Below, piece by piece: positions 37,794 to 51,710 of a stretch of DNA of 64,000 nucleotides. Below the pieces are notes generated by a model. The model saw only the letters and a list, made by a program, of their open reading frames with translations. It ran no database searches and had not been told where the DNA came from. Source of the DNA: Archivesica marissinica (lineage: Eukaryota > Mollusca > Bivalvia > Venerida > Vesicomyidae); contig JABXNX010000023.1 in assembly GCA_014843695.1 (NCBI GenBank), forward strand, positions 517,993-581,992. Reading direction: 5' to 3'. The stretch's first letter is position 1. Every line of letters starts with the position of its first letter. Made by a program: the position numbers and the translations under genes.

Positions 37794-39640
37794 GTACAGT
37801 GTTCTATTTGTGTTTGTGTAGTTACCTGATGTGTAATGTTGTGTGTGGTGTAGCTGTGCAGTGTAGTTTTGTACAGCGTGGTTTATGCAGTGTAGTTTTG
37901 TACAGCGTGGTTTATGCAGTATAGTTTTGTACAGCGTGGTGTATGCAGTGTAGTTGTGTACAGCGTGGTTTATGCAGTGTAGTTTTGTACAGCGTGGTTT
38001 ATGCAGTGTAGTTTTGTACAGCGTGGTTTATGCAGTGTAGTTGTGTACAGCGTGGTTTATGCAGTGTAGTTGTGTACAGCGGTACAGCGTGGTTTATGCA
38101 GTGTAGTTTTGTACAGCGTGGTTTATGCAGTGTAGTTGTGTACAGCATGGTTTATGCAGTGTAGTTTTGTACAGCGTGGTTTATGCAGTGTAGTTTTGTA
38201 CAGCGTGGTTTATGCATTGTAGTACTGTACAGCGTGGTTTATGCATTGTAGTACTGTACAGCGTGGTTTATGCAGTGTAGTTTTGTACAGCGTGGTTTAT
38301 GCATTGTAGTACTGTACAGCGTGGTTTATGCATTGTAGTTTTGTACAGCATGGTTTATGCAGTGTAGTTTTGTACAGCGTGGTTTATGCAGTGTAGTTTT
38401 GTACAGCGTGGTTTATGGATTGTAGTTTTGTACAGCGTGGTGTATGCATTGTAGTTTTGTACAGCGTGGTTTTTGCATTGTAATTTTGTACAGCGTGGTT
38501 TATGCATTGTAGTTTTGTACAGCGTGGTTTATGCAGTGTAGTTTTGTACAGCGTGGTTTATGCAGTGTAGTTTTGTACAGCATGGTTTATGCAGTGTAGT
38601 TTTGTACAGCATGGTTTATGCAGTGTAGTTTTGTACAGCGTGGTTTATGCATTGTAGTACTATACAGCGTGGTTTATGCATTGTAGTTTTGTACAGCGTG
38701 GTTTATGCATTGTAGTACTGTACAGCGTGGTTTATGCAGTGTAGTTTTGTACAGCGTGGTTTATGCAGTGTAGTTTTGTACAGCGTGGTTTATGCAGTGT
38801 AGTTTTGTACAGCATGGTTTATGCATTGTAGTACTGTACAGCATGGTTTATGCAGTGTAGTTTTGTACAGCGTGGTTTATGCAGTGTAGTTTTGTACAGC
38901 GTGGTTTATGCATTGTAGTACTGTACAGCGTGGTTTATGCATTGTAGTTTTGTACAGCATGGTTTATGCAGTGTAGTTTTGTACAGCGTGGTTTATGCAG
39001 TGTAGTTTTGTACAGCGTGGTTTATGCATTGTAGTTTTGTACAGTGTGGTTTATGCATTGTAGTTTTGTACAGCATGGTTTATGCATTGTAGTTTTGTAC
39101 AGCGTGGTTTATGCATTGTAGTTTTGTACAGCGTGGTTTATGCAGTGTAGTTTTGTACAGCGTGGTTTATGCAGTGTAGTTTTGTACAGCGTGGTTTATG
39201 CAGTGTAGTTTTGTACAGCATGGTTTATGCAGTATAGTTTTGTACAGCGTGGTTTATGCATTGTAGTACTATACAGCGTGGTTTATGCATTGTAGTTTTG
39301 TACAGCATGGTTTATGCATTGTAGTACTGTACAGCATGGTTTATGCAGTGTAGTTGTGTACAGCGTGGTTTATGCAGTGTAGTTTTGTACAGCGTGGTTT
39401 ATGCAGTGTAGTTTTGTACAGCATGGTTTATGCATTGTAGTACTGTACAGCATGGTTTATGCAGTGTAGTTTTGTACAGCGTGGTTTATGCAGTGTAGTT
39501 TTGTACAGCGTGGTTTATGCATTGTAGTACTGTACAGTGTGGTTTATGCAGTGTAGTTTTGTACAGCGTGGTTTATGCATTGTAGTACTGTACAGTGTGG
39601 TTGTGTGCAGTGTAGTTTTTGTACAGTGTGGTTTGGTTTT
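37794..39640 (+). repeat. 29-bp array, about 62 copies, starting near exon E's donor
   Basis: The unit contains GTACAGCGTGGTTTATGCA and GTGTAGTTTT. The intron's first 30 nt (GTACAGTGTTCTATTTG, then TGTGTAGTT) look like a divergent first unit beginning at the donor GTACAG. About 40 nt of looser sequence follow before regular copies start near 37855. GTACAG is kept in most copies but is preceded by TTTT or TACT, not the exonic AAAG. Confidence 0.93.
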
Positions 39641-39674
39641 GAGTTGTCTGGTTTTGTTCTATTTTGTTTTGTAT

Positions 39675-40552
39675 ATCCTGCTACCAGGGTACAGTTGCAT
39701 ATTGCTACCAGGATCCAGTCGGCATACTGCTACCAGGGTACAGTTGCATATTGCTACCAGGATCCAGTCGGCATACTGCTACCAGGGTACAGTTGCATAT
39801 TGCTACCAGGATCCAGTCGGCATACTGCTACCAGGGTACAGTTGCATATTGCTACCAGGATCCAGTCGGCATACTGCTACCAGTGTACAGTTGCATATTG
39901 CTACCAGGATAAAGTTGCCATACTACCAGTGTACAGTTGCATTCTGCTACAAGGGTCCAGCCAGCAAACTGCTACCAGGATCCAGTGGGCATAATGCTAC
40001 CAGGATCCAGTCAGCATATTGCTACCAGGGTACAGTTGCATACTGCTACCAGGGTACATCCTGCATACTGCTACCAGAGTACATCCTGCATACTGCTACC
40101 AGGGTACATCCTGCATACTGCTACCAGGGTCCATCCTGCATACTGCTACCAGGGTCCATCCTGCATACTGCTACCAGGGTCCATCCTGCATACTGCTATC
40201 AGGGTCCATCCTGCATACTGCTACCAGGGTCCATCCTGCATACTGCTATCAGGGTCCATCCTGCATACTGCTACCAGGGTCCATCCTGCATACTGCTACC
40301 AGGGTACATCCTGCATACTGCTACCAGGGTACATCCTGCATACTGCTACCAGGGTCCTTCCTGCATACTGCTACCAGGGTCCATCCTGCATACTGCTACC
40401 AGGGTCCATCCTGCATACTGCTATCAGGGTCCATCCTGCATACTGCTACCAGGGTCCATCCTGCATACTGCTATCAGGGTACATCCTGCATACTGCTACC
40501 AGGGTCCATCCTGCATTCTGCTACCAGGGTACATCCTGCATACTGCTACCAT
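39675..40552 (+). repeat. 25-bp array, about 35 copies
   Basis: The unit is CTGCTACCAGGGTCCATCCT plus GCATA. At the left end a 49-bp dimer alternates GGTACAGTTG and GGATCCAGTCGG units. To the right CCATCCT units dominate. It abuts the 29-bp array on its right without any spacer. Confidence 0.95.
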
Positions 40553-43500
40553 GTATCTGGATTGACATAATATGTATATGTGTATCTGGATTGACAGAAT
40601 ATGTCTCTATGTATCTGGATTGCCATAACCTGTATATATGTATCTGGATTGACATAACCTGTATATATGTATCTGGATTGACATAACCTGAATATATGTA
40701 TCTAGATTGATAGAATCTGTTTCTATGTATCTGGATTGACATAACCTGTATATGTGTATCTGGATTGACAGAATATGTCTCTATGTATCTGGATTGCCAT
40801 AACCTGTATATATGTATCTTGATTGACATAACCTGTATATATGTATCTGGATTGACATAACCTGAATATATGTATCTAGATTGATAGAATCTGTTTCTAT
40901 GTATCTGGATTTACAAAACCTGTATATATGTATCTGGATTGACATAACCTATATATAGGTATCTGGATTGACATAACCTGTATATATGTATCTGGATTGA
41001 CAGAATATGTTTCTATGTATCTGGATTGACATAACCTATATATAGGTATCTGGATTGACATAACCTGTATATATGTATCTGGTTGAAAGAATCTTTTTCT
41101 ATGTTTCTGGATTGACATAACCTGTATATATGTATCTGGATCGACAGAATCTGTTTCTATGTATCTGGATTGACATAACCTGTAGATATGTATCTGGATT
41201 GACATAACCTGTATATATGTATGTGGATTGACAGAATCCGTATAAATGCATCTGGATTGACAGAATCCGTATAAATGTATCTGGATTGACAGAATCTGTA
41301 TATATGTATCTGGATTGACAGAATCTGTTTCTATGTATCTGGATTGACATAACCTGTAGATATGTATCTGGATTGACATAACCTGTATATATGTATGTGG
41401 ATTGACAGAATCCGTATAAATGCATCTGGATTGACAGAATCCGTATAAATGTATCTGGATTGACAGAATCTGTATATATGTATCTGGATTGACAGAATCT
41501 GTTTCTATGTATCTGGATTGACATAACCTGTAGATATGTATCTGGATTGACATAACCTGTATATATGTATGTGGATTGACAGAATCCGTATAAATGCATC
41601 TGGATTGACAGAATCTGTATATATGTATCTGGATTGACAGACTCTGTCTATATGTATCTGTATTGACATAACCTGTATATATGTATCTGGATTGACATAA
41701 CCTGTATATAGGTATCTGGATTGACATAACCTGTATATATGTATCTGGATTGACATAACCTGTATATATGTATCTGGATTGACAGAATATGTTTCTATGT
41801 ATCTGGATTGACATAACCTATATATAGGTATCTGGATTGACATAACCTGTATATGTGTATCTGGATTGACAGACTCTGTCTATATGTATCTGTATTGACA
41901 TAACCTGTATATATGTATCTGGATTGACAGAATCTGTATATATGTATCTGGATTGACATAACCTGTATATATGTATCTGGATTGACAGAATATGTTTCTA
42001 TGTATCTGGATTGACATAACCTATATATAGGTATCTGGATTGACATAACCTGTATATGTGTATCTGGATTGACAGAATATGTTTCTATGTATCTGGATTG
42101 ACATAACCTATATATACGTATCTGGATTGACATAACCTGTATATATGTATCTGGATCGACAGAATCTGTTTCTATGTATCTGGATTGCCATAACCTGTAT
42201 ATATGTATCTGGATTGCCATAACCTGTATATATGTATCTAGATTGACATAACCTGTATATATGTATCTGTATTGCCATAACCTGTATATATGTATCTAGA
42301 TTGACATAACCTGTATATATGTATCTGGATTGACATAACCTGTATATATGTATCTGGATTGCCATAACCTGTATATATGTATCTGGATTGCCATAACCTG
42401 TATATATGTATCTAGATTGACATAACCTGTATATATGTATCTGGATTACCATAACCTGTATATATGTATCTAGATTGCCATAACCTGTATAAATGTATCT
42501 GGATTGACATAACCTGTATATATGTATCTGGATTGCCATAACCTGTATATATGTATCTAGATTGACATAACCTGTATATAGGTATCTGGATTGCCATCAA
42601 CTGTATATATGTATCTAGATTGACAGAATATGTTTCTATGTATCTGGATTGACATAACCTGTATATATGTATCTGGATTGACAGAATCTGTTTCTATGTA
42701 TCTGGATTGACAGAATATGTTTCTATGTATCTGGATTGACATAACCTGTATATATGTATCTGGATTGACAGAATCTGTTTCTATGTATCTGGATTAACAT
42801 AACCTGTAGATATGTATCTGGATTGACATAACCTGTATATATGTAACTGGATTGACAGAATCTGTTTCTATGTATCTGGATTGACATAACCTGTATATAT
42901 ATATCTGGATTGACAGAATATGTTTCTATGTATTTGGATTGACATAACCTATATATAGGTATCTGGATTGACATAACCTGTATATGTGTATCTGGATTGA
43001 CAGAATATGTTTCTATGTATCTGGATTGACATAATCTTTTTCTATGTATCTGGATTGCCATAATCTGTATATATGTATCTGGATTGACATAACCTGTATA
43101 TATGTATCTGGATTGACAGAATATGTTTCTATGTATCTGGATTGCCATAACCTGTATATATGTATCTGGATTGCCATCAACTGTATATATGTATCTGGAT
43201 TGCCATAACCTGTATATATGCATCTGGATTGACAGAATATGTTTCTATGTATCTGGATTGACATAACCTGTATATATGTATCTGGATCTACAGAATCTGT
43301 CTCTATGTATCTGGATGGACAGAATCTGTCTCTATGTGTCTGGATTGACATAACCTGTATATAGGTATCTGGATTGCCAAAAACTGTATATATGTATCTA
43401 GGTTGACAGAATATGTTTCTATGTATCTGGATTGACAGAATATGTCTCTATGTATCTGGATGGACAGAATCTGTATATATGTGTCTGGATTGACAGAATA

Positions 43501-46500
43501 TGTCTCTATGTATCTGGATGGACAGAATCTGTATATATGTGTCTAGATTGACATAACCTGTATATATGTATCTGGATTGACAGAATATGTTTCTATGTAT
43601 CTGGATTGACATAACTTGTAGATATGTACCTGGATTGACAGACTCTGTCTCTATGTATCTGGATTGACATAACCTGTTTCTATGTATCTGGATTGACATA
43701 CCCTGTCTCTATGTATCTGGGTGGACAGAATCTGTTTCTATGTATCTGGATATGACATAACCTGTATATATGTATGTGGGTTGACAGAATCCGTATAAAT
43801 GTATCTGGATTGACAGAATCTGTATATATGTATCTGGATTGACAGAATCTGTTTCTATTTATCTGGATTGACATAACCTGTATATATGTATCTGGATTGA
43901 CATAACCTGTATATATGTATCTGTATTGACATAACCTGTATATATGTATCTGTATTGACATAACCTGTATATATTTATCTGTATTGACATAACCTGTATA
44001 TATGTATCTAGATTGACATAACCTGTATATATTTATCTGTATTGACATAACCTGAATATATGTATCTAGATTGACAGAATCTGTTTCTATGTATCTGGAT
44101 TGACATACCCTGTATATATGTATCTAGATTGACATAACCTGTATATAGGTATCTGGATTGCCATCAACTGTATATATGTATCTGGATCGACAGAATCTGT
44201 CTCTATGTATCTAGATTGACAGAACCTGTTTATATGTATGTGGATTCACAGAATCCGTATCAATGTATCTGGACTGACAGAATCTGTAGATATGTATCTG
44301 GATTGACATAACCTGTATATATGTATCTGGATTGACATAACCTGTATATATGTATCTGGATCGACAGAATCTGTCTCTATGTATCTGGATTGACAGAATC
44401 TGTTTCTATGTATCTGGATTGACATAACCTGTATATATGTATCTGGATTGACATAACCTGTATATATGTATCTGGATCGACAGAATCTGTCTCTATGTAT
44501 CTGGATTGACATAACCTGTATATATGTATCTGGATGGACAGCATCTGTCTCTATGTATCTGGATTGACATAACCTGTATATATTTATCTGTATTGACATA
44601 ACCTGTATATATGTATCTGTATTGACATAACCTGTATATATTTATCTGTATTGACATAACCTGTATATAGGTATCTGGATTGCCAAAAACTGTATATATG
44701 TATCTAGATTGACAGAATATGTTTCTATGTATCTGGATTGTCATAACCTGTATATATGTATCTGGATTGACAGAATATGTCTCTATGTATCTGGATGGAC
44801 AGAATCTGTCTCTATGTATCTGGATTGACATAACCTGTATATATGTATCTGGATTGACAGAATATGTTTCTATTATCTGGATTGACATAACCTGTATATA
44901 TGTATCTGGATTGACATAACCTGTATATATGTATCTGGATTGACATAACCTGAATATATGTATCTAGATTGATAGAATCTGTTTCTATGTATCTGGATTT
45001 ACAAAACCTGTATATATGTATCTGGATTGACATAACCTATATATAGGTATCTGGATTGACATAACCTGTATATGTGTATCTGGATTGATAGAATATGTTT
45101 CTATGTATCTGGATTGACATAACCTGTATATGTGTATCTGGATTGACATAATCTTTTTCTATGTTTCTGGATTGACATAACCTGTATATATGTATCTGGA
45201 TTGACAGAATCTGTTTCTATGTATCTGGATTGACATAACCTGTATATATGTATCTGGATTGACATAACCTGAATATATTTATCTGTATTGACATAACCTG
45301 TATATATATGTATCTAGATTAACATAACCTGTATATATGTATCTGGATCGACAGAATATGTTTCTATGTATCTGAATTGACATAACCTGTATATGTGTAT
45401 CTGGATTGACATAACCTGTATATATTTTTCTGTATTGACATAACCTGTATATATTTATCTGTATTGACATAACCTGTATATATGTATCTAGATTGACAGA
45501 ATCTGTTTCTATGTATCTGGATTGACATAACCTGTATATATGTATCTGTATTGACACAACCTGTATATATGTATGTGGCTTGACATAACCTGTATATATT
45601 TATCTGTATTGACAGAATCTGTTTCTATGTATCTGGATTGACATATCCTGTATATATGTATCTGGATTGACAGAATATGTCTCTATGTATCTGGATTGAC
45701 ATAACCTGTATATAGGTATCTGGATTGACAGAATCTGTTTCTATGTATCTAGATTAAGATAACCTGTATATATTTATCTGGATTGACATAACCTGTATAT
45801 ATGTATCTGGATTGACATAACCTGTATATATGTATCTGGATTGACATAACCTGTATATATGTATCTGGATTGACATAACCTGTATATATGTATCTGGATT
45901 GACATAACCTGTATATATGTATCTGGATTGACATAACCTGTATATATTTATCTGTATTGACATAACCTGTATATATATGTATCTGGATTGACATAACCTG
46001 TATATATGTATCTGGATCGACAGAATCTGTCTCTATGTATCTGGATTGACATAACCTGTATATATGTATCTGGATGGACAGCATCTGTCTCTATGTATCT
46101 GGATTGACATAACCTGTATATATTTATCTGTATTGACATAACCTGTATATATGTATCTGTATTGACATAACCTGTATATATTTATCTGTATTGACATAAC
46201 CTGTATATAGGTATCTGGATTGCCAAAAACTGTATATATGTATCTAGATTGACAGAATATGTTTCTATGTATCTGGATTTACAAAACCTGTATATATGTA
46301 TCTGGATTGACATAACCTATATATAGGTATCTGGATTGACATAACCTGTATATATGTATCTGGATTGACAGAATATGTTTCTATGTATCTGGATTGACAT
46401 AACCTATATATAGGTATCTGGATTGACATAACCTGTATATATGTATCTGGGTTGAAAGAATCTTTTTCTATGTTTCTGGATTGACATAACCTGTATATAT

Positions 46501-49500
46501 GTATCTGGATCGACAGAATCTGTTTCTATGTATCTGGATTGACAGAATCCGTATAAATGTATCTGGATTGACAGAATCTGTATATATGTATCTGGATTGA
46601 CAGAATCTGTTTCTATGTATCTGGATTGACATAACCTGTAGATATGTATCTGGATTGACATAACCTGTATATATGTATGTGGATTGACAGAATCCGTATA
46701 AATGCATCTGGATTGACAGAATCCGTATAAATGTATCTGGATTGACAGAATCTGTATATATGTATCTGGATTGACAGAATCTGTTTCTATGTATCTGGAT
46801 TGACATAACCTGTAGATATGTATCTGGATTGACATAACCTGTATATATGTATGTGGATTGACAGAATCCGTATAAATGCATCTGGATTGACAGAATCTGT
46901 ATATATGTATCTGGATTGACAGACTCTGTCTATATGTATCTGTATTGACATAACCTGTATATATGTATCTGGATTGACATAACCTGTATATATGTATCTG
47001 GATTGACATAACCTGTATATATGTATCTGGATTGACATAACCTGTATATATGTATCTGGATTGACAGAATATGTTTCTATGTATCTGGATTGACATAACC
47101 TATATATAGGTATCTGGATTGACATAACCTGTATATGTGTATCTGGATTGACAGACTCTGTCTATATGTATCTGTATTGACATAACCTGTATATATGTAT
47201 CTGGATTGACAGAATCTGTATATATGTATCTGGATTGACATAACCTGTATATATGTATCTGGATTGACAGAATATGTTTCTATGTATCTGGATTGACATA
47301 ACCTATATATAGGTATCTGGATTGACATAACCTGTATATGTGTATCTGGATTGACAGAATATGTTTCTATGTATCTGGATTGACATAACCTATATATACG
47401 TATCTGGATTGACATAACCTGTATATATGTATCTGGATCGACAGAATCTGTTTCTATGTATCTGGATTGCCATAACCTGTATATATGTATCTGGATTGCC
47501 ATAACCTGTATATATGTATCTAGATTGACATAACCTGTATATATGTATCTGTATTGCCATAACCTGTATATATGTATCTAGATTGACATAACCTGTATAT
47601 ATGTATCTGGATTGACATAACCTGTATATATGTATCTGGATTGCCATAACCTGTATATATGTATCTGGATTGCCATAACCTGTATATATGTATCTAGATT
47701 GACATAACCTGTATATATGTATCTGGATTACCATAACCTGTATATATGTATCTAGATTGCCATAACCTGTATATATGTATCTGGATTGACATAACCTGTA
47801 TATATGTATCTGGATTGCCATAACCTGTATATATGTATCTAGATTGACATAACCTGTATATAGGTATCTGGATTGCCATCAACTGTATATATGTATCTAG
47901 ATTGACAGAATATGTTTCTATGTATCTGGATTGACATAACCTGTATATATGTATCTGGATTGACAGAATCTGTTTCTATGTATCTGGATTGACATAACCT
48001 GTATATATGTATCTGGATTGACAGAATCTGTTTCTATGTATCTGGATTAACATAACCTGTAGATATGTATCTGGATTGACATAACCTGTATATATGTAAC
48101 TGGATTGACAGAATCTGTTTCTATGTATCTGGATTGACATAACCTGTTTCTATGTATCTGGATTGACAGAATATGTTTCTATGTATTTGGATTGACATAA
48201 CCTATATATAGGTATCTGGATTGACATAACCTGTATATGTGTATCTGGATTGACAGAATATGTTTCTATGTATCTGGATTGACATAATCTTTTTCTATGT
48301 ATCTGGATTGCCATAATCTGTATATATGTATCTGGATTGACATAACCTGTATATATGTATCTGGATTGACAGAATATGTTTCTATGTATCTGGATTGCCA
48401 TAACCTGTATATATGTATCTGGATTGCCATCAACTGTATATATGTATCTGGATTGCCATAACCTGTATATAGGTATCTGGATTGACATAACCTGTATATG
48501 TGTATCTGGATTGACATAACCTATATATAGGTATCTGGATTGACATAACCTATATATAGGTATCTGGATTGACATAACCTGTATATGTGTATCTGGATTG
48601 ACAGAATATGTTTCTATGTATCTGGATTGACATAATCTTTTTCTATGTATCTGGATTGCCATAATCTGTATATATGTATCTGGATTGACATAACCTGTAT
48701 ATATGTATCTGGATTGACAGAATATGTTTCTATGTATCTGGATTGCCATAACCTGTATATATGTATCTGGATTGCCATCAACTGTATATATGTATCTGGA
48801 TTGCCATAACCTGTATATATGTATCTGGATTGACAGAATATGTTTCTATGTATCTGGATTGACATAACCTGTATATATGTATCTGGATCTACAGAATCTG
48901 TCTCTATGTATCTGGATGGACAGAATCTGTCTCTATGTGTCTGGATTGACATAACCTGTATATAGGTATCTGGATTGCCAAAAACTGTATATATGTATCT
49001 AGGTTGACAGAATATGTTTCTATGTATCTGGATTGACAGAATATGTCTCTATGTATCTGGATGGACAGAATCTGTATATATGTGTCTGGATTGACAGAAT
49101 ATGTCTCTATGTATCTGGATGGACAGAATCTGTATATATGTGTCTGGATTGACATAACCTGTATATATGTATCTGGATTGACAGAATATGTTTCTATGTA
49201 TCTGGATTGACATAACTTGTAGATATGTACCTGGATTGACAGACTCTGTCTCTATGTATCTGGATTGACATAACCTGTTTCTATGTATCTGGATTGACAT
49301 ACCCTGTCTCTATGTATCTGGGTGGACAGAATCTGTTTCTATGTATCTGGATATGACATAACCTGTATATATGTATGTGGGTTGACAGAATCCGTATAAA
49401 TGTATCTGGATTGACAGAATCTGTATATATGTATCTGGATTGACAGAATCTGTTTCTATTTATCTGGATTGACATAACCTGTATATATGTATCTGGATTG

Positions 49501-51640
49501 ACATAACCTGTATATATGTATCTGTATTGACATAACCTGTATATATGTATCTGTATTGACATAACCTGTATATATTTATCTGTATTGACATAACCTGTAT
49601 ATATGTATCTAGATTGACATAACCTGTATATATTTATCTGTATTGACATAACCTGAATATATGTATCTAGATTGACAGAATCTGTTTCTATGTATCTGGA
49701 TTGACATACCCTGTATATATGTATCTAGATTGACATAACCTGTATATAGGTATCTGGATTGCCATCAACTGTATATATGTATCTGGATCGACAGAATCTG
49801 TCTCTATGTATCTAGATTGACAGAACCTGTTTATATGTATGTGGATTCACAGAATCCGTATCAATGTATCTGGACTGACAGAATCTGTAGATATGTATCT
49901 GGATTGACATAACCTGTATATATGTATCTGGATTGACATTGTTTTGTTTGGTGGTTGTTTTGTTTGGTTGAGAATCTGTTTCTATGTATCTGGATTGACA
50001 TAACCTGTATATATGTATCTGGATTGACATAACCTGTATATATGTATCTGGATCGACAGAATCTGTCTCTATGTATCTGGATTGACATAACCTGTATATA
50101 TGTATCTGGATGGACAGCATCTGTCTCTATGTATCTGGATTGACATAACCTGTATATATTTATCTGTATTGACATAACCTGTATATATGTATCTGTATTG
50201 ACATAACCTGTATATATTTATCTGTATTGACATAACCTGTATATAGGTATCTGGATTGCCAAAAACTGTATATATGTATCTAGATTGACAGAATATGTTT
50301 CTATGTATCTGGATTGTCATAACCTGTATATATGTATCTGGATTGACAGAATATGTCTCTATGTATCTGGATGGACAGAATCTGTCTCTATGTATCTGGA
50401 TTGACATAACCTGTATATATGTATCTGGATTGACAGAATATGTTTCTATTATCTGGATTGACATAACCTGTATATATGTATCTGGATTGACATAACCTGT
50501 ATATATGTATCTGGATTGACATAACCTAAATATATGTATCTAGATTGATAGAATCTGTTTCTATGTATCTGGATTTACAAAACCTGTATATATGTATCTG
50601 GATTGACATAACCTATATATGTGTATCTGGATTGATAGAATATGTTTCTATGTATCTGGATTGACATAACCTGTATATGTGTATCTGGATTGACATAATC
50701 TTTTTCTATGTTTCTGGATTGACATAACCTGTATATATGTATCTGGATTGACAGAATCTGTTTCTATGTATCTGGATTGACATAACCTGTATATATGTAT
50801 CTGGATTGACATAACCTGAATATATTTATCTGTATTGACATAACCTGTATATATATGTATCTAGATTAACATAACCTGTATATATGTATCTGGATCGACA
50901 GAATATGTTTCTATGTATCTGAATTGACATAACCTGTATATGTGTATCTGGATTGACATAACCTGTATATATTTTTCTGTATTGACATAACCTGTATATA
51001 TTTATCTGTATTGACATAACCTGTATATATGTATCTAGATTGACAGAATCTGTTTCTATGTATCTGGATTGACATAACCTGTATATATGTATCTGTATTG
51101 ACACAACCTGTATATATGTATGTGGCTTGACATAACCTGTATATATTTATCTGTATTGACAGAATCTGTTTCTATGTATCTGGATTGACATATCCTGTAT
51201 ATATGTATCTGGATTGACAGAATATGTCTCTATGTATCTGGATTGACATAACCTGTATATAGGTATCTGGATTGACAGAATCTGTTTCTATGTATCTAGA
51301 TTAAGATAACCTGTATATATTTATCTGGATTGACATAACCTGTATATATGTATCTGGATTGACATAACCTGTATATATGTATCTGGATTGACATAACCTG
51401 TATATATGTATCTGGATTGACATAACCTGTATATATGTATCTGGATTGACATAACCTGTATATATGTATCTGGATTGACATAACCTGTATATATTTATCT
51501 GTATTGACATAACCTGTATATATATGTATCTGGATTGACATAACCTGTATATATGTATGTGGATTGTCATAACCTGTATAATTATATGTATCTGGATTGA
51601 CAGAATCTGTCGCTATGTATCTGGATTGACAGAATCTGTT
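40551..51640 (+). repeat. 29-bp array, about 380 copies (11.1 kb)
   Basis: The unit contains TGTATCTGGATTGACATAAC and CTGTATATA; variants have GACAGAATCTGTTTCTA. A roughly 4-5 kb block is present twice, for example sequence from about 41795 on recurring from about 47077. The displacement is 5,282 bp at the left, about 5,601 in the middle and 5,547 at the right. Most units contain TGTATATA. Open frames on the - strand have 29-residue periods and are not genes. Confidence 0.98.
49938..49971 (+). other. Non-array insertion inside the 29-bp array
   Basis: About 33 bp of GT-rich sequence, built from two copies of TTGTTTTGTTTGGT, interrupts the array. The equivalent place in the other copy of the duplicated block, near 44350-44395, has regular units. 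The displacement between blocks falls by 25 bp across this point. Confidence 0.8.
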
Positions 51641-51710
51641 TCTATGTTTGAATATTAACATAATATGTATGTATTGTTTCAGAAATGACAGCATCTCTCT
51701 TGTATTTCAG

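Noticed and set aside
40521..51694. Many - strand frames with IQIHIYRLCQSRYIYTGY-type repeats
   Set aside because: The 29-bp unit has few stops on the - strand. The frames duplicate with the array and have no gene context.
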